Below are positions 53,164 to 61,255 of a stretch of 64,000 nt of DNA, piece by piece. A model generated the notes under the pieces. That model searched no databases. It was not told the DNA's origin and saw nothing but the letters and a program-made list of their open reading frames with translations. The position numbers and the translations under genes were made by a program. This DNA is from Streptomyces griseoviridis (lineage in GTDB: Bacteria > Actinomycetota > Actinomycetes > Streptomycetales > Streptomycetaceae), in the NCBI RefSeq assembly GCF_005222485.1, contig NZ_CP029078.1, forward strand, positions 2,384,001 to 2,448,000, in the 5' to 3' direction. Positions within the stretch are counted from its first letter, which is position 1. Every line of letters begins with the position of its first letter.

Positions 53164-54203
53164 TGGAGACCGCGCTCACCCGGCTGGTCGGGGTCAGGCA
53201 TCCGATCGTGCAGACGGGGATGGGCTGGGTGGCGGGCCCCCGCCTGGTGTCGGCGAGCGCGAACGCGGGCGCGCTGGGCATCCTCGCGTCGGCGACGATG
53301 ACCCTCGACCAGCTCAGGGCGGCGGTCAGGGAGGTCAGGTCCCGCACCGACGCGCCGTTCGGGGTGAATCTGCGGGCGGACGCGGTGGACGCGAGCGACC
53401 GGGTGCGGATCATGATCGAGGAGGGGGTGCGGGTCGCGTCGTTCGCGCTCGCCCCCTCCCCCGCCCTGATCGCGGAGCTGAAGGAGGCGGGGCTCGTGGT
53501 GATCCCGTCGGTCGGGGCCCGGCGGCACGCGGAGAAGGTCGCCGCGTGGGGGGCGGACGCGGTCATCGTGCAGGGCGGTGAGGGCGGCGGCCACACCGGC
53601 GAGGTGGCGACGACCGTGCTGCTGCCGCAGGTCGTGGACGCGGTCCGGATCCCGGTGGTGGCGGCGGGGGGCTTCTTCGACGGGCGCGGGCTGGTCGCGG
53701 CGCTCGCGTACGGGGCGGCCGGTGTCGCGATGGGCACCCGGTTCCTGCTGACCTCCGACTCGACGGTGCCGGACGCGGTCAAGGCCCGCTATCTGGCCGC
53801 GACGGTCAGGGACATCACGGTCACGACGGCCGTCGACGGCCTGCCGCACCGGATGCTGCGCAGCGATCTGGTGGCCGCTCTGGAGCGGGCGGGGCGGACC
53901 AGGGCGCTGCTGCGCGCGCTGCGCGAGGCGTCCGCGTTCCGCCGGCTGTCCGGGGTGACCTGGCGTCATCTGCTCCGTGACGGACGCGCCCTGAGACACG
54001 GCAAGGACCTGTCGTGGAGTCAGCTGCTGCTCGCCGCGAACACGCCGATGCTGCTGAGGGCGGCGATGGTGGAGGGCCGCACCGACCTCGGGGTGATGGC
54101 CGCGGGGCAGGTAGCGGGCGTCATCGACGACCTGCCGTCCTGCGCGGAGCTGGTGGCGGGGGTGATGGCACAGGCGGAAGGGATCGTGGCGGGGTGGCGG
54201 TGA
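53163..54203 (+). CDS. ipdC: IpdC-like NAD(P)H-flavin oxidoreductase (2-nitropropane dioxygenase family)
   Basis: 346 residues. TIM-barrel flavoprotein of the nitronate monooxygenase type: GVRHPIVQTGMGWVAGPRLV, GGEGGGHTGEVATTVLLPQV and VAAGGFFDGRGLVAALAYGA with GVAMGTRFLLTSDS. In mycobacteria IpdC oxidises or desaturates 5OH-HIC-CoA before ring opening. It starts within the ipdB stop (TGATG), making echA20-ipdABC one tightly coupled operon. Confidence 0.9.
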   Translation: METALTRLVGVRHPIVQTGMGWVAGPRLVSASANAGALGILASATMTLDQLRAAVREVRSRTDAPFGVNLRADAVDASDRVRIMIEEGVRVASFALAPSPALIAELKEAGLVVIPSVGARRHAEKVAAWGADAVIVQGGEGGGHTGEVATTVLLPQVVDAVRIPVVAAGGFFDGRGLVAALAYGAAGVAMGTRFLLTSDSTVPDAVKARYLAATVRDITVTTAVDGLPHRMLRSDLVAALERAGRTRALLRALREASAFRRLSGVTWRHLLRDGRALRHGKDLSWSQLLLAANTPMLLRAAMVEGRTDLGVMAAGQVAGVIDDLPSCAELVAGVMAQAEGIVAGWR

Positions 54204-54495
54204 CGGAGGCGACGCGGGTGTCGGGGGTGTCGGAGGCGACGGAGGCAGCAGATGACCGCGGTGACAGAGGCGACTGAGGTGAGTGAAGCCTGTGTGTCGC
54301 CGGGGTGCCTGGCGGGGGCGTCCCCGCGTGACCGGATACCCCGTGAGCTGCGGTTGTCTTGATCCAACTGCGGTGCCCGGCCGCGGTCGCTGGGACAGAA
54401 CGCGGACACTCACAGGATCATTTCAGGATCGAGTCGGCCCTAGTGTCGTCGGTGTCAGCAGGAAACACCGCAACCGACAGCCGCTGGAGTCCACG

Positions 54496-55221
54496 ATGCG
54501 TTCGCGTCTCGCCGCCCGTTCCACCCGCCTCGTCCTGGCCGCCGCGGCCGTGACGGCCCTCGCCGCCACCACCACCGCCTGCGACCCCCAGGACGCCGCG
54601 GACGCGAGTGGCTCCACGAGCCCGTCGGCGACCGCCTCCACCAGCGGCGACACCTCCACCGCCGACCCCTCGGCCGGCGCCTCCACCGGCGGCTCCGACG
54701 GCAGCGGCTCCACCGCGTCCAACGGGTCCTCCGGTTCCGGCACTTCGGGTTCTTCGGGCTCCTCGGGTTCCTCGGGCGGGTCGGGTTCCGGCAGTGGGGA
54801 CAAGAGCGGCTACGGGCAGTCCTGCGGCACCAACGACCTGACCTTCTCGGTCAGCTCGGAGTCGCAGGCCGGCGGCTACTTCCTCGTCACGGCGAGGGCG
54901 AAGGCCGGGATCACCTGCTACCTGGACGTCAACACCCCGAGCGTGTCGTTCGGTTCGGACGCCTCCGGTGTCGCCTCCCCGGTCGGGCAGGGCGGCGAGG
55001 ACCCGATCAAGCTGAGCGGTTCCGCCGTGGCGTACACCGGCGTCAACCCCAAGAGCACCAACAGCGACGGCGGCAGGGAGTTCGACTTCCTCATCATCGC
55101 CACCTCCGAGGAGGACGCCGACCCCGCCGAGGTGAAGCTCCCCGAGGCCGCCGCCGTCGAGAAGCCCCTCGTCACCAACTGGACCACCCGCCGCGCCGAG
55201 GCCGTCCCGGTCGCCGTCTGA
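54496..55221 (+). CDS. DUF4232-type secreted lipoprotein
   Basis: 241 residues. Lipoprotein signal ending ALAATTTAC (Cys near residue 29), then about 75 residues of Ser/Gly/Thr repeats with no structure, then a beta domain: CGTNDLTFSVSSESQAGGYF and AKAGITCYLDVNTPSVSFGS, ending RRAEAVPVAV. DUF4232 domains are common surface modules of unknown role in Streptomyces. It sits inside the steroid cluster but has its own 290-bp upstream region (54204-54495) with no gene that I can support. A link with the pathway is not evident. Confidence 0.85.
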   Translation: MRSRLAARSTRLVLAAAAVTALAATTTACDPQDAADASGSTSPSATASTSGDTSTADPSAGASTGGSDGSGSTASNGSSGSGTSGSSGSSGSSGGSGSGSGDKSGYGQSCGTNDLTFSVSSESQAGGYFLVTARAKAGITCYLDVNTPSVSFGSDASGVASPVGQGGEDPIKLSGSAVAYTGVNPKSTNSDGGREFDFLIIATSEEDADPAEVKLPEAAAVEKPLVTNWTTRRAEAVPVAV

Positions 55222-55353
55222 CCCACCCGACCGGGGTCCCTCCACCGGCCCCCGTCACAGCTCCCTCAACCACCACAGCCGCCAGACCTGTCACAGCCGT
55301 CGCGCCTGTCACAGCCGCTAGAGCCGCTAGAGCCGCCAGAGCCGTCGCAACTG

Positions 55354-56511
55354 TCACAGCCGTTCGATGATCGTCACGTTCGCCTGTCCGCCGCCCTCGC
55401 ACATGGTCTGGAGGCCGAACCTGCCTCCGGTGCGCTCCAGTTCGTGCAGGAGCGTGGTCATCAGGCGGGCGCCGGTCGCGCCGAGCGGATGGCCGAGGGC
55501 GATGGCGCCGCCGTTGACGTTGACCCTGGCGGGGTCGGTGCCGGTCTCCTTCAGCCAGGCGAGGACGACCGGCGCGAAGGCCTCGTTGATCTCGACGAGG
55601 TCGATGTCGGCCATCGACAGGCCGGTCTTCTTCAGGGCGTGCGCGGTCGCCGGGATCGGCGCGGACAGCATCCGGATCGGGTCCTCGCCGCGCACCGACA
55701 GATGATGGACGCGGGCGCGGGGCGTCAACCCGTGTTCGCGCACGGCCCGTTCGGAGGCGAGCAGCAGCGCCGCCGCCCCGTCGGAGACCTGCGAGGAGCA
55801 GGCGGCGGTGACGGTGCCGCCGTCCAGGACCGGCTTGAGCCCGGCCATCTTCTCCAGGGAGGTGTCCCGGCGCGGCCCCTCGTCGACGGCGACGGGCCCG
55901 TACGCCACGGTCTCCCGCACGAAACGGCCCTCGTCGATGGCGCGCAGGGCCCGCCGGTGCGAGCGCAGCGCGAACTCCTCCTGGTCCTGCCGGGTGATCC
56001 CCCACTTGACCGCGATCATCTCGGCGCCGGCGAACTGGTTGACGGGCCGCTCCCCGTACCGCGCCCGCCAGCCGACGCTGCCCGCGAAGGGGCCCTGGGT
56101 GAAGCCGAGGGGTTCGGCGGCCTGCCGGGTCGCGTAGGCGATCGGGATCTGCGACATGTTCTGCACGCCGCCCGCCACCACCAGGTCCTGGGTGCCGGAG
56201 AGCACGGCCTGCGCCGCGAAGTGCACGGCCTGCTGCGAGGACCCGCACTGCCGGTCGACGGTGACGCCGGGCACCTCCTCGGGCAGTCCAGCCGCCAGCC
56301 AGCAGGTGCGGGCGATGTCGCCGGCCTGCGGTCCGACGGCGTCGAGGCAGCCGAAAACGACGTCCTCGACGGCGGCCGGGTCGATGGCCGCGCGGGTGAC
56401 GAGTTCCTTGAGGACGTGCGCGCCGAGGTCGGCGGGGTGGACGGCGCGGAGCCCTCCCCCGCGCCGTCCGACGGGTGTGCGGACCGCTTCGACGATGTAG
56501 GCCTCGGCCAT
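55354..56511 (-). CDS. fadA6: Acetyl-CoA acetyltransferase FadA6-like thiolase
   Basis: 385 residues. Thiolase active sites are complete: nucleophile in DRQCGSSQQAVHFAAQ, GHPLGATGARLMTTLLHELE with the His, and the final Cys in QTMCEGGGQANVTIIE. NEAFAPVVLAWLKETG precedes them. In the KstR2 regulon FadA6 cleaves the beta-keto acyl-CoA formed after ring opening. The ATG at 56511 starts MAEAYIVEAVRTPVGRRGGG. kstR2 is 53 bp upstream on the same strand. Confidence 0.92.
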   Translation of the reverse strand: MAEAYIVEAVRTPVGRRGGGLRAVHPADLGAHVLKELVTRAAIDPAAVEDVVFGCLDAVGPQAGDIARTCWLAAGLPEEVPGVTVDRQCGSSQQAVHFAAQAVLSGTQDLVVAGGVQNMSQIPIAYATRQAAEPLGFTQGPFAGSVGWRARYGERPVNQFAGAEMIAVKWGITRQDQEEFALRSHRRALRAIDEGRFVRETVAYGPVAVDEGPRRDTSLEKMAGLKPVLDGGTVTAACSSQVSDGAAALLLASERAVREHGLTPRARVHHLSVRGEDPIRMLSAPIPATAHALKKTGLSMADIDLVEINEAFAPVVLAWLKETGTDPARVNVNGGAIALGHPLGATGARLMTTLLHELERTGGRFGLQTMCEGGGQANVTIIERL

Positions 56512-56564
56512 GGCGACTCCCCAGACTCCGAACGCGCCGGTCGGTTCCGGCGCGTGCCAGTGGG

Positions 56565-57224
56565 TCAGATGCGTACGGCGATCCCGTCCAGCACCATCGA
56601 CAGGTACTGGCGGGCGATCTCCTCGGGGCTGTGCTGTCCGCCGGGCCGGTACCAGGACGCGGCGACCCAGACCGTGTCCCGCACGAACCGGTAGGTGAGC
56701 CGGACGTCGAGGTCGGTGCGGAACACGCCGTCGGCGACGCCGCGTTCCAGCGTGGACAGCCACGCCGTCTCGAACTTGCGCTGTGAGGCGGCGAGGAACT
56801 CGAAGCGGTCCTGCGCGACGAGGTGTCTGCTCTCCTTCTGGAAGATGGCGACGGCGGCGCGGTGCCTATCGATCTCCCGGAACGACTCGGTGACCAGGGC
56901 CTCCAGGGTGGGGCGCGGTCCGAGTCCGGCGGCGAGGACGGTGTCGTAGCCGCCCCACAGTTCGTCGAGGAAGGTGCGCAGGATCTCCTCCAGCATCGAC
57001 TCCTTGGAGTCGAAGTGGTAGTAGAGGCTGCCCGCGAGGAGGCCCGCGTGGTCAGCGATCTTGCGTACGGTGGTGGCGTTGTAGCCCTGTTCGGCGAAGA
57101 CCTCCGCGGCGGTGTCGAGGATCTCGCGCCGCCGGTCGCGCGCGGGGGCGGGGCGCTCGGCGGAACGCGCGGCTGAGGTGGCGCGCTCGGCGGCGGTCAC
57201 CTGGGGATTCTTCTTGGTCGGCAC
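56565..57224 (-). CDS. kstR2: TetR-family repressor, KstR2-like
   Basis: 219 residues. N-terminal TetR helix-turn-helix RREILDTAAEVFAEQGYNAT, TVRKIADHAGLLAGSLYYHF, then a long helical ligand domain (FLDELWGGYDTVLAAGLGPR; FQKESRHLVAQDRFEF; LTYRFVRDTVWVAASWYRPG). In mycobacteria KstR2 represses this cluster until HIP-CoA binds it. Position between fadA6 and ipdF is the same as in M. tuberculosis. No copy of the operator lies just upstream, so it is likely read with ipdF from the 58049 promoter. Confidence 0.92.
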   Translation of the reverse strand: MPTKKNPQVTAAERATSAARSAERPAPARDRRREILDTAAEVFAEQGYNATTVRKIADHAGLLAGSLYYHFDSKESMLEEILRTFLDELWGGYDTVLAAGLGPRPTLEALVTESFREIDRHRAAVAIFQKESRHLVAQDRFEFLAASQRKFETAWLSTLERGVADGVFRTDLDVRLTYRFVRDTVWVAASWYRPGGQHSPEEIARQYLSMVLDGIAVRI

Positions 57225-57246
57225 GCGTCCATTGTGGTCTGTCGTC

Positions 57247-58032
57247 CTAGGGATGCTGGCTGCTGACGGAGACGACCTCGCCGGTCAGGTACGAGGAGTA
57301 GCCGGACGCCAGGAAGACGATCACGTTGGCGACCTCCCAGGGTTCGGCGTGGCGGCCGAACGCCTCCCGCGCGGTCAGTTCCTCCAGCAGGTCGGGCGTG
57401 GTCACCTTGGCCAGGTGGGGGTGGAGCGCGAGGCTGGGCGAGACGGCGTTGACGCGTACTTCGTGGGCGGCTGCCTCGATCGCCGCGCACCGGGTGAGCG
57501 CCATCACCCCGGCCTTGGCGGCGGCGTAGTGCGCCTGTCCGGCCTGGGCCCGCCAGCCCACGACGGAGGCGTTGTTGACGATGACCCCGCCGCCGGTCTC
57601 CCGCATCAGCCGCAGCGCGGCCCTCGTGCACCGGAAGGTGCCGTTGAGGGTGACGTCCAGGACCCGGTCCCACTGGTCGTCGGTCATGTCGACGAGGTGC
57701 GAAGTGCCGCCCAGGCCCGCGTTGTTGACGACGATGTCCAGTCGTCCGTGGGTGTGGGCCGCGGTGTCGAACAGGGCGCGTACCTGGGTGTCGTCGGTGA
57801 CGTCGCACAGCTGGGCGGTGACCGCGCCGGGGAACTCCCGGGCGAGCGCGGCCTCGTGTTCCTTCAGGCGGCGCGGGTGGGCGTCGCTGATCAGGACGCG
57901 CGCGCCCTCCTCGAGGAAGCGCCGGGCGGTCGCGCCGCCGATGCCGGCGCCGGCCGCCGCCGTGATGACGGCGGTGCGGCCGTTCAGCAGTCCGTGCCCG
58001 GGTACGTAGGCCGGGCTCTCGACGCCTGTCAT
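57247..58032 (-). CDS. ipdF: IpdF-like short-chain dehydrogenase
   Basis: 261 residues. AVITAAAGAGIGGATARRFL is the unusual Ala-rich nucleotide-binding turn of this group; NNAG and the catalytic Ser, Tyr and Lys of VIVNNASVVGWRAQ / AHYAAAKAG follow. IpdF oxidises the 5-hydroxyl of 5OH-HIP-CoA in mycobacteria. It starts 17 bp from the operator shared with the dehydrogenase gene on the other strand, and kstR2 follows after 22 bp. Confidence 0.9.
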   Translation of the reverse strand: MTGVESPAYVPGHGLLNGRTAVITAAAGAGIGGATARRFLEEGARVLISDAHPRRLKEHEAALAREFPGAVTAQLCDVTDDTQVRALFDTAAHTHGRLDIVVNNAGLGGTSHLVDMTDDQWDRVLDVTLNGTFRCTRAALRLMRETGGGVIVNNASVVGWRAQAGQAHYAAAKAGVMALTRCAAIEAAAHEVRVNAVSPSLALHPHLAKVTTPDLLEELTAREAFGRHAEPWEVANVIVFLASGYSSYLTGEVVSVSSQHP

Positions 58033-58048
58033 GACCCCACGCTAACCT

Positions 58049-58065
58049 ACCAAACACTTGTTAGG
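58049..58065. promoter_or_regulatory. KstR2-type operator in the ipdF/acyl-CoA dehydrogenase divergent promoter
   Basis: ACCAAACACTTGTTAGG, that is CCTAACAAGTGTTTGGT on the minus strand. The 14-mer at 58049-58062 fits the reported KstR2 consensus AnCAAGnnCTTGnT with one mismatch. It is the same site as at 50772-50788 apart from one central base. Confidence 0.8.
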
Positions 58066-58090
58066 GAAGCCTGTTCGAAGGGTGCCGCCC

Positions 58091-59230
58091 GTGGACCTCA
58101 CCCCCTCCCCCGGCGACGAGTCGTTCCGCGCCGAGGCCCGCGCCTGGCTCGCCGCGCATGTGCCGCGCACCCCGCTGCCGTCGCTGGAGACCGCGGCGGG
58201 TTTCGCCGCGCACCGCGCCTGGGAGGCCGAACTGGCCGCGGACCGCTGGTCGGTGGTGTCCTGGCCGGCCGAAGTCGGCGGCCGGGACTGCGGGTTGGGG
58301 CGCTGGCTGGTCTTCGAGGAGGAGTACTGGGCGGCGGGCGCCCCCGGCCGGGTCGGGCAGAACGGCGTCAGCCTGCTCGCGCCGACCCTCTTCGACCACG
58401 GCACGCCCGAGCAGCGGTCCCGGGTGCTGCCGCCGATGGCGCGGGGCGAGGTGGTGTGGGCGCAGGCGTGGTCGGAGCCCGAGGCGGGCTCGGACCTGGC
58501 GTCGCTGCGCTCGCGTGCGGTGCGGGTGGCCGGGGGCTGGCTGCTCGGCGGGCAGAAGACGTGGTCGTCGCGGGCCGCGTTCGCCGACCGTGCGTTCGGC
58601 CTCTTCCGCTCCGACCCGGACGCCCCGAGGGCCCACCAGGGCCTGACGTACCTGATGTTCGACCTGCGGGCACCGGGGGTCACGGTCCGGCCGATCGGCC
58701 GGCTCGACGGGAAACCGGCGTTCGCCGAGCTGTTCCTCGACGACGTGTTCGTGCCGGACGAGGACGTGATCGGGGCGCCGGGTGAGGGGTGGCGGATCGC
58801 CATGTCGGCGGCGGGCAACGAACGCGGGCTGACGCTGCGCTCACCAGGCCGCTATCTGGCCGCCGCCGACCGGCTGGCGGCGCTGTGGCGGCGGCAGGGC
58901 TGCCCGGCGTACGCGCACGACCGGGTGGCGGACGCCCTGATCGGTGCCCGCGCCTACCACCTCTTCACCCAGGAGGCGGCCTCCCGGTTCCTCGCGGGCG
59001 CGGAGCTGGGCGCCGAATCCAGCATGAACAAGGTGTTCTGGTCCGAGTACGACCTCGCGCTGCACGAGACGGCCCTCGAACTCCTTAACGAGGAAGGTGA
59101 GTTGGCGGAGGGGGCGTGGGCCGAGGGGTATGTCTTCGCGCTGGCGGGGCCCGTCTACGCGGGGACCAACGAGATCCAGCGGGACATCGTCGCCGAGCGG
59201 CTGCTCGGCCTGCCGAAGGGACGCCGTTGA
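58091..59230 (+). CDS. Acyl-CoA dehydrogenase, FadE31-like
   Basis: 379 residues. FAD/acyl-CoA signatures: WAQAWSEPEAGSDLASLRSR, LLGGQKTWSSRAAFADRAFG and LDGKPAFAELFLDDVFVP, ending GPVYAGTNEIQRDIVAERLL. The sequence AEVGGRDCGLGRWLVFEEEY followed by WAAGAPGRVGQNGVSLLAPT is close to how I remember FadE31 of the mycobacterial KstR2 regulon. The GTG at 58091 is used, since the earlier TTG start (58058) would lie inside the operator. The stop overlaps the start of a second dehydrogenase (TGATG); FadE31 and FadE32 form a mixed tetramer, and this pair probably does too. Confidence 0.88.
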   Translation: MDLTPSPGDESFRAEARAWLAAHVPRTPLPSLETAAGFAAHRAWEAELAADRWSVVSWPAEVGGRDCGLGRWLVFEEEYWAAGAPGRVGQNGVSLLAPTLFDHGTPEQRSRVLPPMARGEVVWAQAWSEPEAGSDLASLRSRAVRVAGGWLLGGQKTWSSRAAFADRAFGLFRSDPDAPRAHQGLTYLMFDLRAPGVTVRPIGRLDGKPAFAELFLDDVFVPDEDVIGAPGEGWRIAMSAAGNERGLTLRSPGRYLAAADRLAALWRRQGCPAYAHDRVADALIGARAYHLFTQEAASRFLAGAELGAESSMNKVFWSEYDLALHETALELLNEEGELAEGAWAEGYVFALAGPVYAGTNEIQRDIVAERLLGLPKGRR

Positions 59231-60405
59231 TGCGTTTCCTGCTCGACGCCGAACAGCGGGCGTTCACCGCCTCGTTGGACGCGATGCTGACGGCGGCGCG
59301 GACCCCGGCGGTGATCCGGTCGTGGAGCGCCGGGGACCACGGCGCCGGGCGGGCGCTGTGGTCCCGGCTCGCCGACGCGGGCGTCTTCGCGCTCGCGGTG
59401 CCCGAGGCGGACGGCGGCCTCGGCCCACGCCCCGTCGAACTCGTGGTGGCGTTCGTTGAGTTGGGGCGGCACGCGGTCCCTGGCCCGCTGGTCGAGACGG
59501 TCACGGCGGCGACCCTGCTGAGCACCGGGGACCGGGCCCGTGAGCTGCTGCCCGCGCTGGCGAGCGGCCGGACGACAGCGACGGTGGCACCGCCCGCCCC
59601 GACGGACGCCCCCACCATCACCCCGGACGACGACACCGGCACCGGCACCGACACCGCTCCGGCCGGCCATGCCCCGGCCCCGGACCTCTACACCCCGGCC
59701 CTGGAGGGCAACTCCTCCACCCCGGGGGCCAACTCCTCCACCCCGGACGCAAACTCCCCCACCCCGGAGGCCCCGGAGGCCAACTCCCCCACCCCAGAAG
59801 GCACCCTGCCCGTCCCAGAAGGCACCCCCCTCGCCCTGGACGGCGACGCCGCCTCCCTGCGGCTCGTCGTCGACGCCGAGGGGCTGCGTCTCGCGCCCGG
59901 TCACGGTCCGGTCCGGGTCTCTCTCGACCCGGCCAGGCGGCTCACCCCGCTCTCCCCCGGCGGCGAACTCCTCACCGAACGGCCGCCGGTGGAGGAGGCG
60001 TTCGCGCTCGCCCGGCTCGCCACCGCGGCCCAGGCCCTCGGGGTCGGCCTCGCCCTCCTGGACCGGACCGTCGCCCATGTGCGCCGGCGCACCCAGTTCG
60101 GGGTGCCCATCGGCTCCTTCCAGGCCGTCAAGCACCGGCTGGCGGACGCGAAGATCGCGCTGGAGTTCGCGCGCCCTCTGCTGCTGGGCGCCGCGCTCAC
60201 CCGCGACCCGGTCGACATCGCGGCCGCCAAGGTCAGCGCCTGCGAGGCGGCGTACGGCACCGCGAAGGCCGCTCTCCAACTGCACGGCGCGATCGGCTAC
60301 ACCGCCGAGTACGACCTGTCCCTCTGGCTCACCAAGGCCATCGCGCTGCGGAGCGCCTGGGGCACCCCCCGGGAGTGCCGGGCGGTGGTCGTGCGGGGCA
60401 GGTGA
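59230..60405 (+). CDS. Acyl-CoA dehydrogenase, FadE32/33-like partner with repetitive insert
   Basis: 391 residues. N-terminal helices (FLLDAEQRAFTASLDAMLTA; AVPEADGGLGPRPVELVVAF) and C-terminal domain with RRTQFGVPIGSFQAVKHRLA, then LQLHGAIGYTAEYDLSLWLT. The middle domain is shortened, as in non-catalytic partner subunits. Between residues about 120 and 200 there is a low-complexity stretch (TGTGTDTAPAG, then EGNSSTPGANSSTPDANS and similar) that does not belong to the fold. It starts inside the stop codon of the first dehydrogenase gene. Catalysis probably depends on that partner. Confidence 0.85.
   Translation: MRFLLDAEQRAFTASLDAMLTAARTPAVIRSWSAGDHGAGRALWSRLADAGVFALAVPEADGGLGPRPVELVVAFVELGRHAVPGPLVETVTAATLLSTGDRARELLPALASGRTTATVAPPAPTDAPTITPDDDTGTGTDTAPAGHAPAPDLYTPALEGNSSTPGANSSTPDANSPTPEAPEANSPTPEGTLPVPEGTPLALDGDAASLRLVVDAEGLRLAPGHGPVRVSLDPARRLTPLSPGGELLTERPPVEEAFALARLATAAQALGVGLALLDRTVAHVRRRTQFGVPIGSFQAVKHRLADAKIALEFARPLLLGAALTRDPVDIAAAKVSACEAAYGTAKAALQLHGAIGYTAEYDLSLWLTKAIALRSAWGTPRECRAVVVRGR
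59695..59835 (+). repeat. In-gene minisatellite encoding the STPxANS repeat
   Basis: Within the dehydrogenase gene, the DNA GCCAACTCCTCCACCCCGGA and close variants recur about six times with periods of 21-27 bp. All changes keep the reading frame. Confidence 0.75.
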
Positions 60406-60414
60406 GCCGCGGGC

Positions 60415-61140
60415 TCAGTCGGCGGCCAGGATGCCCAGCTCCCCGGCGGCGGCCAGCCAGTCGGGGAACTCGCCGAGGAGACGGTCGTACAGCTCGGCGT
60501 CGGACATCGTCGACGGGTCCGAACCGGCGTGGAAGAAACCGGCGTTGTCGACGACGCGCTTCGCGGGCACCGGCAACTCGTCGAGCTTGCGCAGGAAGTC
60601 GAACTGGGTGCTGCTCCGGTCGCCGAAGCCGATGAACTGCCAGAACATCGGAAGCTTCGCGGCCTTGCACAGATACCGTTCGGCGGCGGCCTTGTTGATG
60701 GGTCCGCCGTCCGTCTGGAAGACGACCAGGGCCGGTTGTGCGGAGCCGCTGTCGAGGTAGTGGTCGATGACGGCGTCCATGGCCAGGTGGTAGCTGGTCC
60801 TGCCCATGTGTCCGAGTCCGGCCACGATCCGTTCGATCGCCCCGTGATGGTCGTCGAGGGCTATCTCGGTGACGGCGTCGACGTCCGTCGAGAAGAACAC
60901 CACGGGCACCCGGCCGTCGTCGTCGAGGTGCGCGGAGAGGCCGAGGACCCGGTCGGCGAGGGCCTGCACGGTGCCGTCCGCGTAGTAGGGCCGCATGGAG
61001 CCCGAGTAGTCGACGACCAGGTAGACCGCGGCCCGCCTGCCGTCCAGTCCGTGCCGGCGCACCGAAGCCCCGGCCGACTTGTAGAGGCTGACCAGCGCGG
61101 GCGCCGCCTGCTCGACCTTCTCCAGACTGATCGCCGTCAT
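60415..61140 (-). CDS. VWA-domain protein (tellurium/stress-type)
   Basis: 241 residues. The metal-ion-dependent adhesion site is DYSGSM (residues about 44-49), with the later Thr in MGRTSYHLAMDAVIDHYL and Asp in LVVFQTDGGPINKAAAER. The domain reads AAVYLVVDYSGSMRPYYADG and ends PSTMSDAELYDRLLGEFPDW. Streptomyces have many such soluble VWA proteins linked with TerD-type stress genes, but no ter gene is in this window. It converges on the dehydrogenase gene with 9 bp between stops. Confidence 0.88.
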   Translation of the reverse strand: MTAISLEKVEQAAPALVSLYKSAGASVRRHGLDGRRAAVYLVVDYSGSMRPYYADGTVQALADRVLGLSAHLDDDGRVPVVFFSTDVDAVTEIALDDHHGAIERIVAGLGHMGRTSYHLAMDAVIDHYLDSGSAQPALVVFQTDGGPINKAAAERYLCKAAKLPMFWQFIGFGDRSSTQFDFLRKLDELPVPAKRVVDNAGFFHAGSDPSTMSDAELYDRLLGEFPDWLAAAGELGILAAD

Positions 61141-61255
61141 GTCCCCACCGTTCCCGTCCTGTCCGCACCGCTGTCCGTTCCACCGGTGCCCGTCACCATC
61201 TCCGGTGCCGTCCCCGCCAGTTGTCCCGCTCATCATCGGACGTAACCTGTCGGTC

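Noticed and set aside
54204..54290. GGAGGCGAC-type repeats after ipdC as a regulatory array
   Set aside because: The repeats are short, irregular and few. They look like ordinary low-complexity GC-rich sequence.
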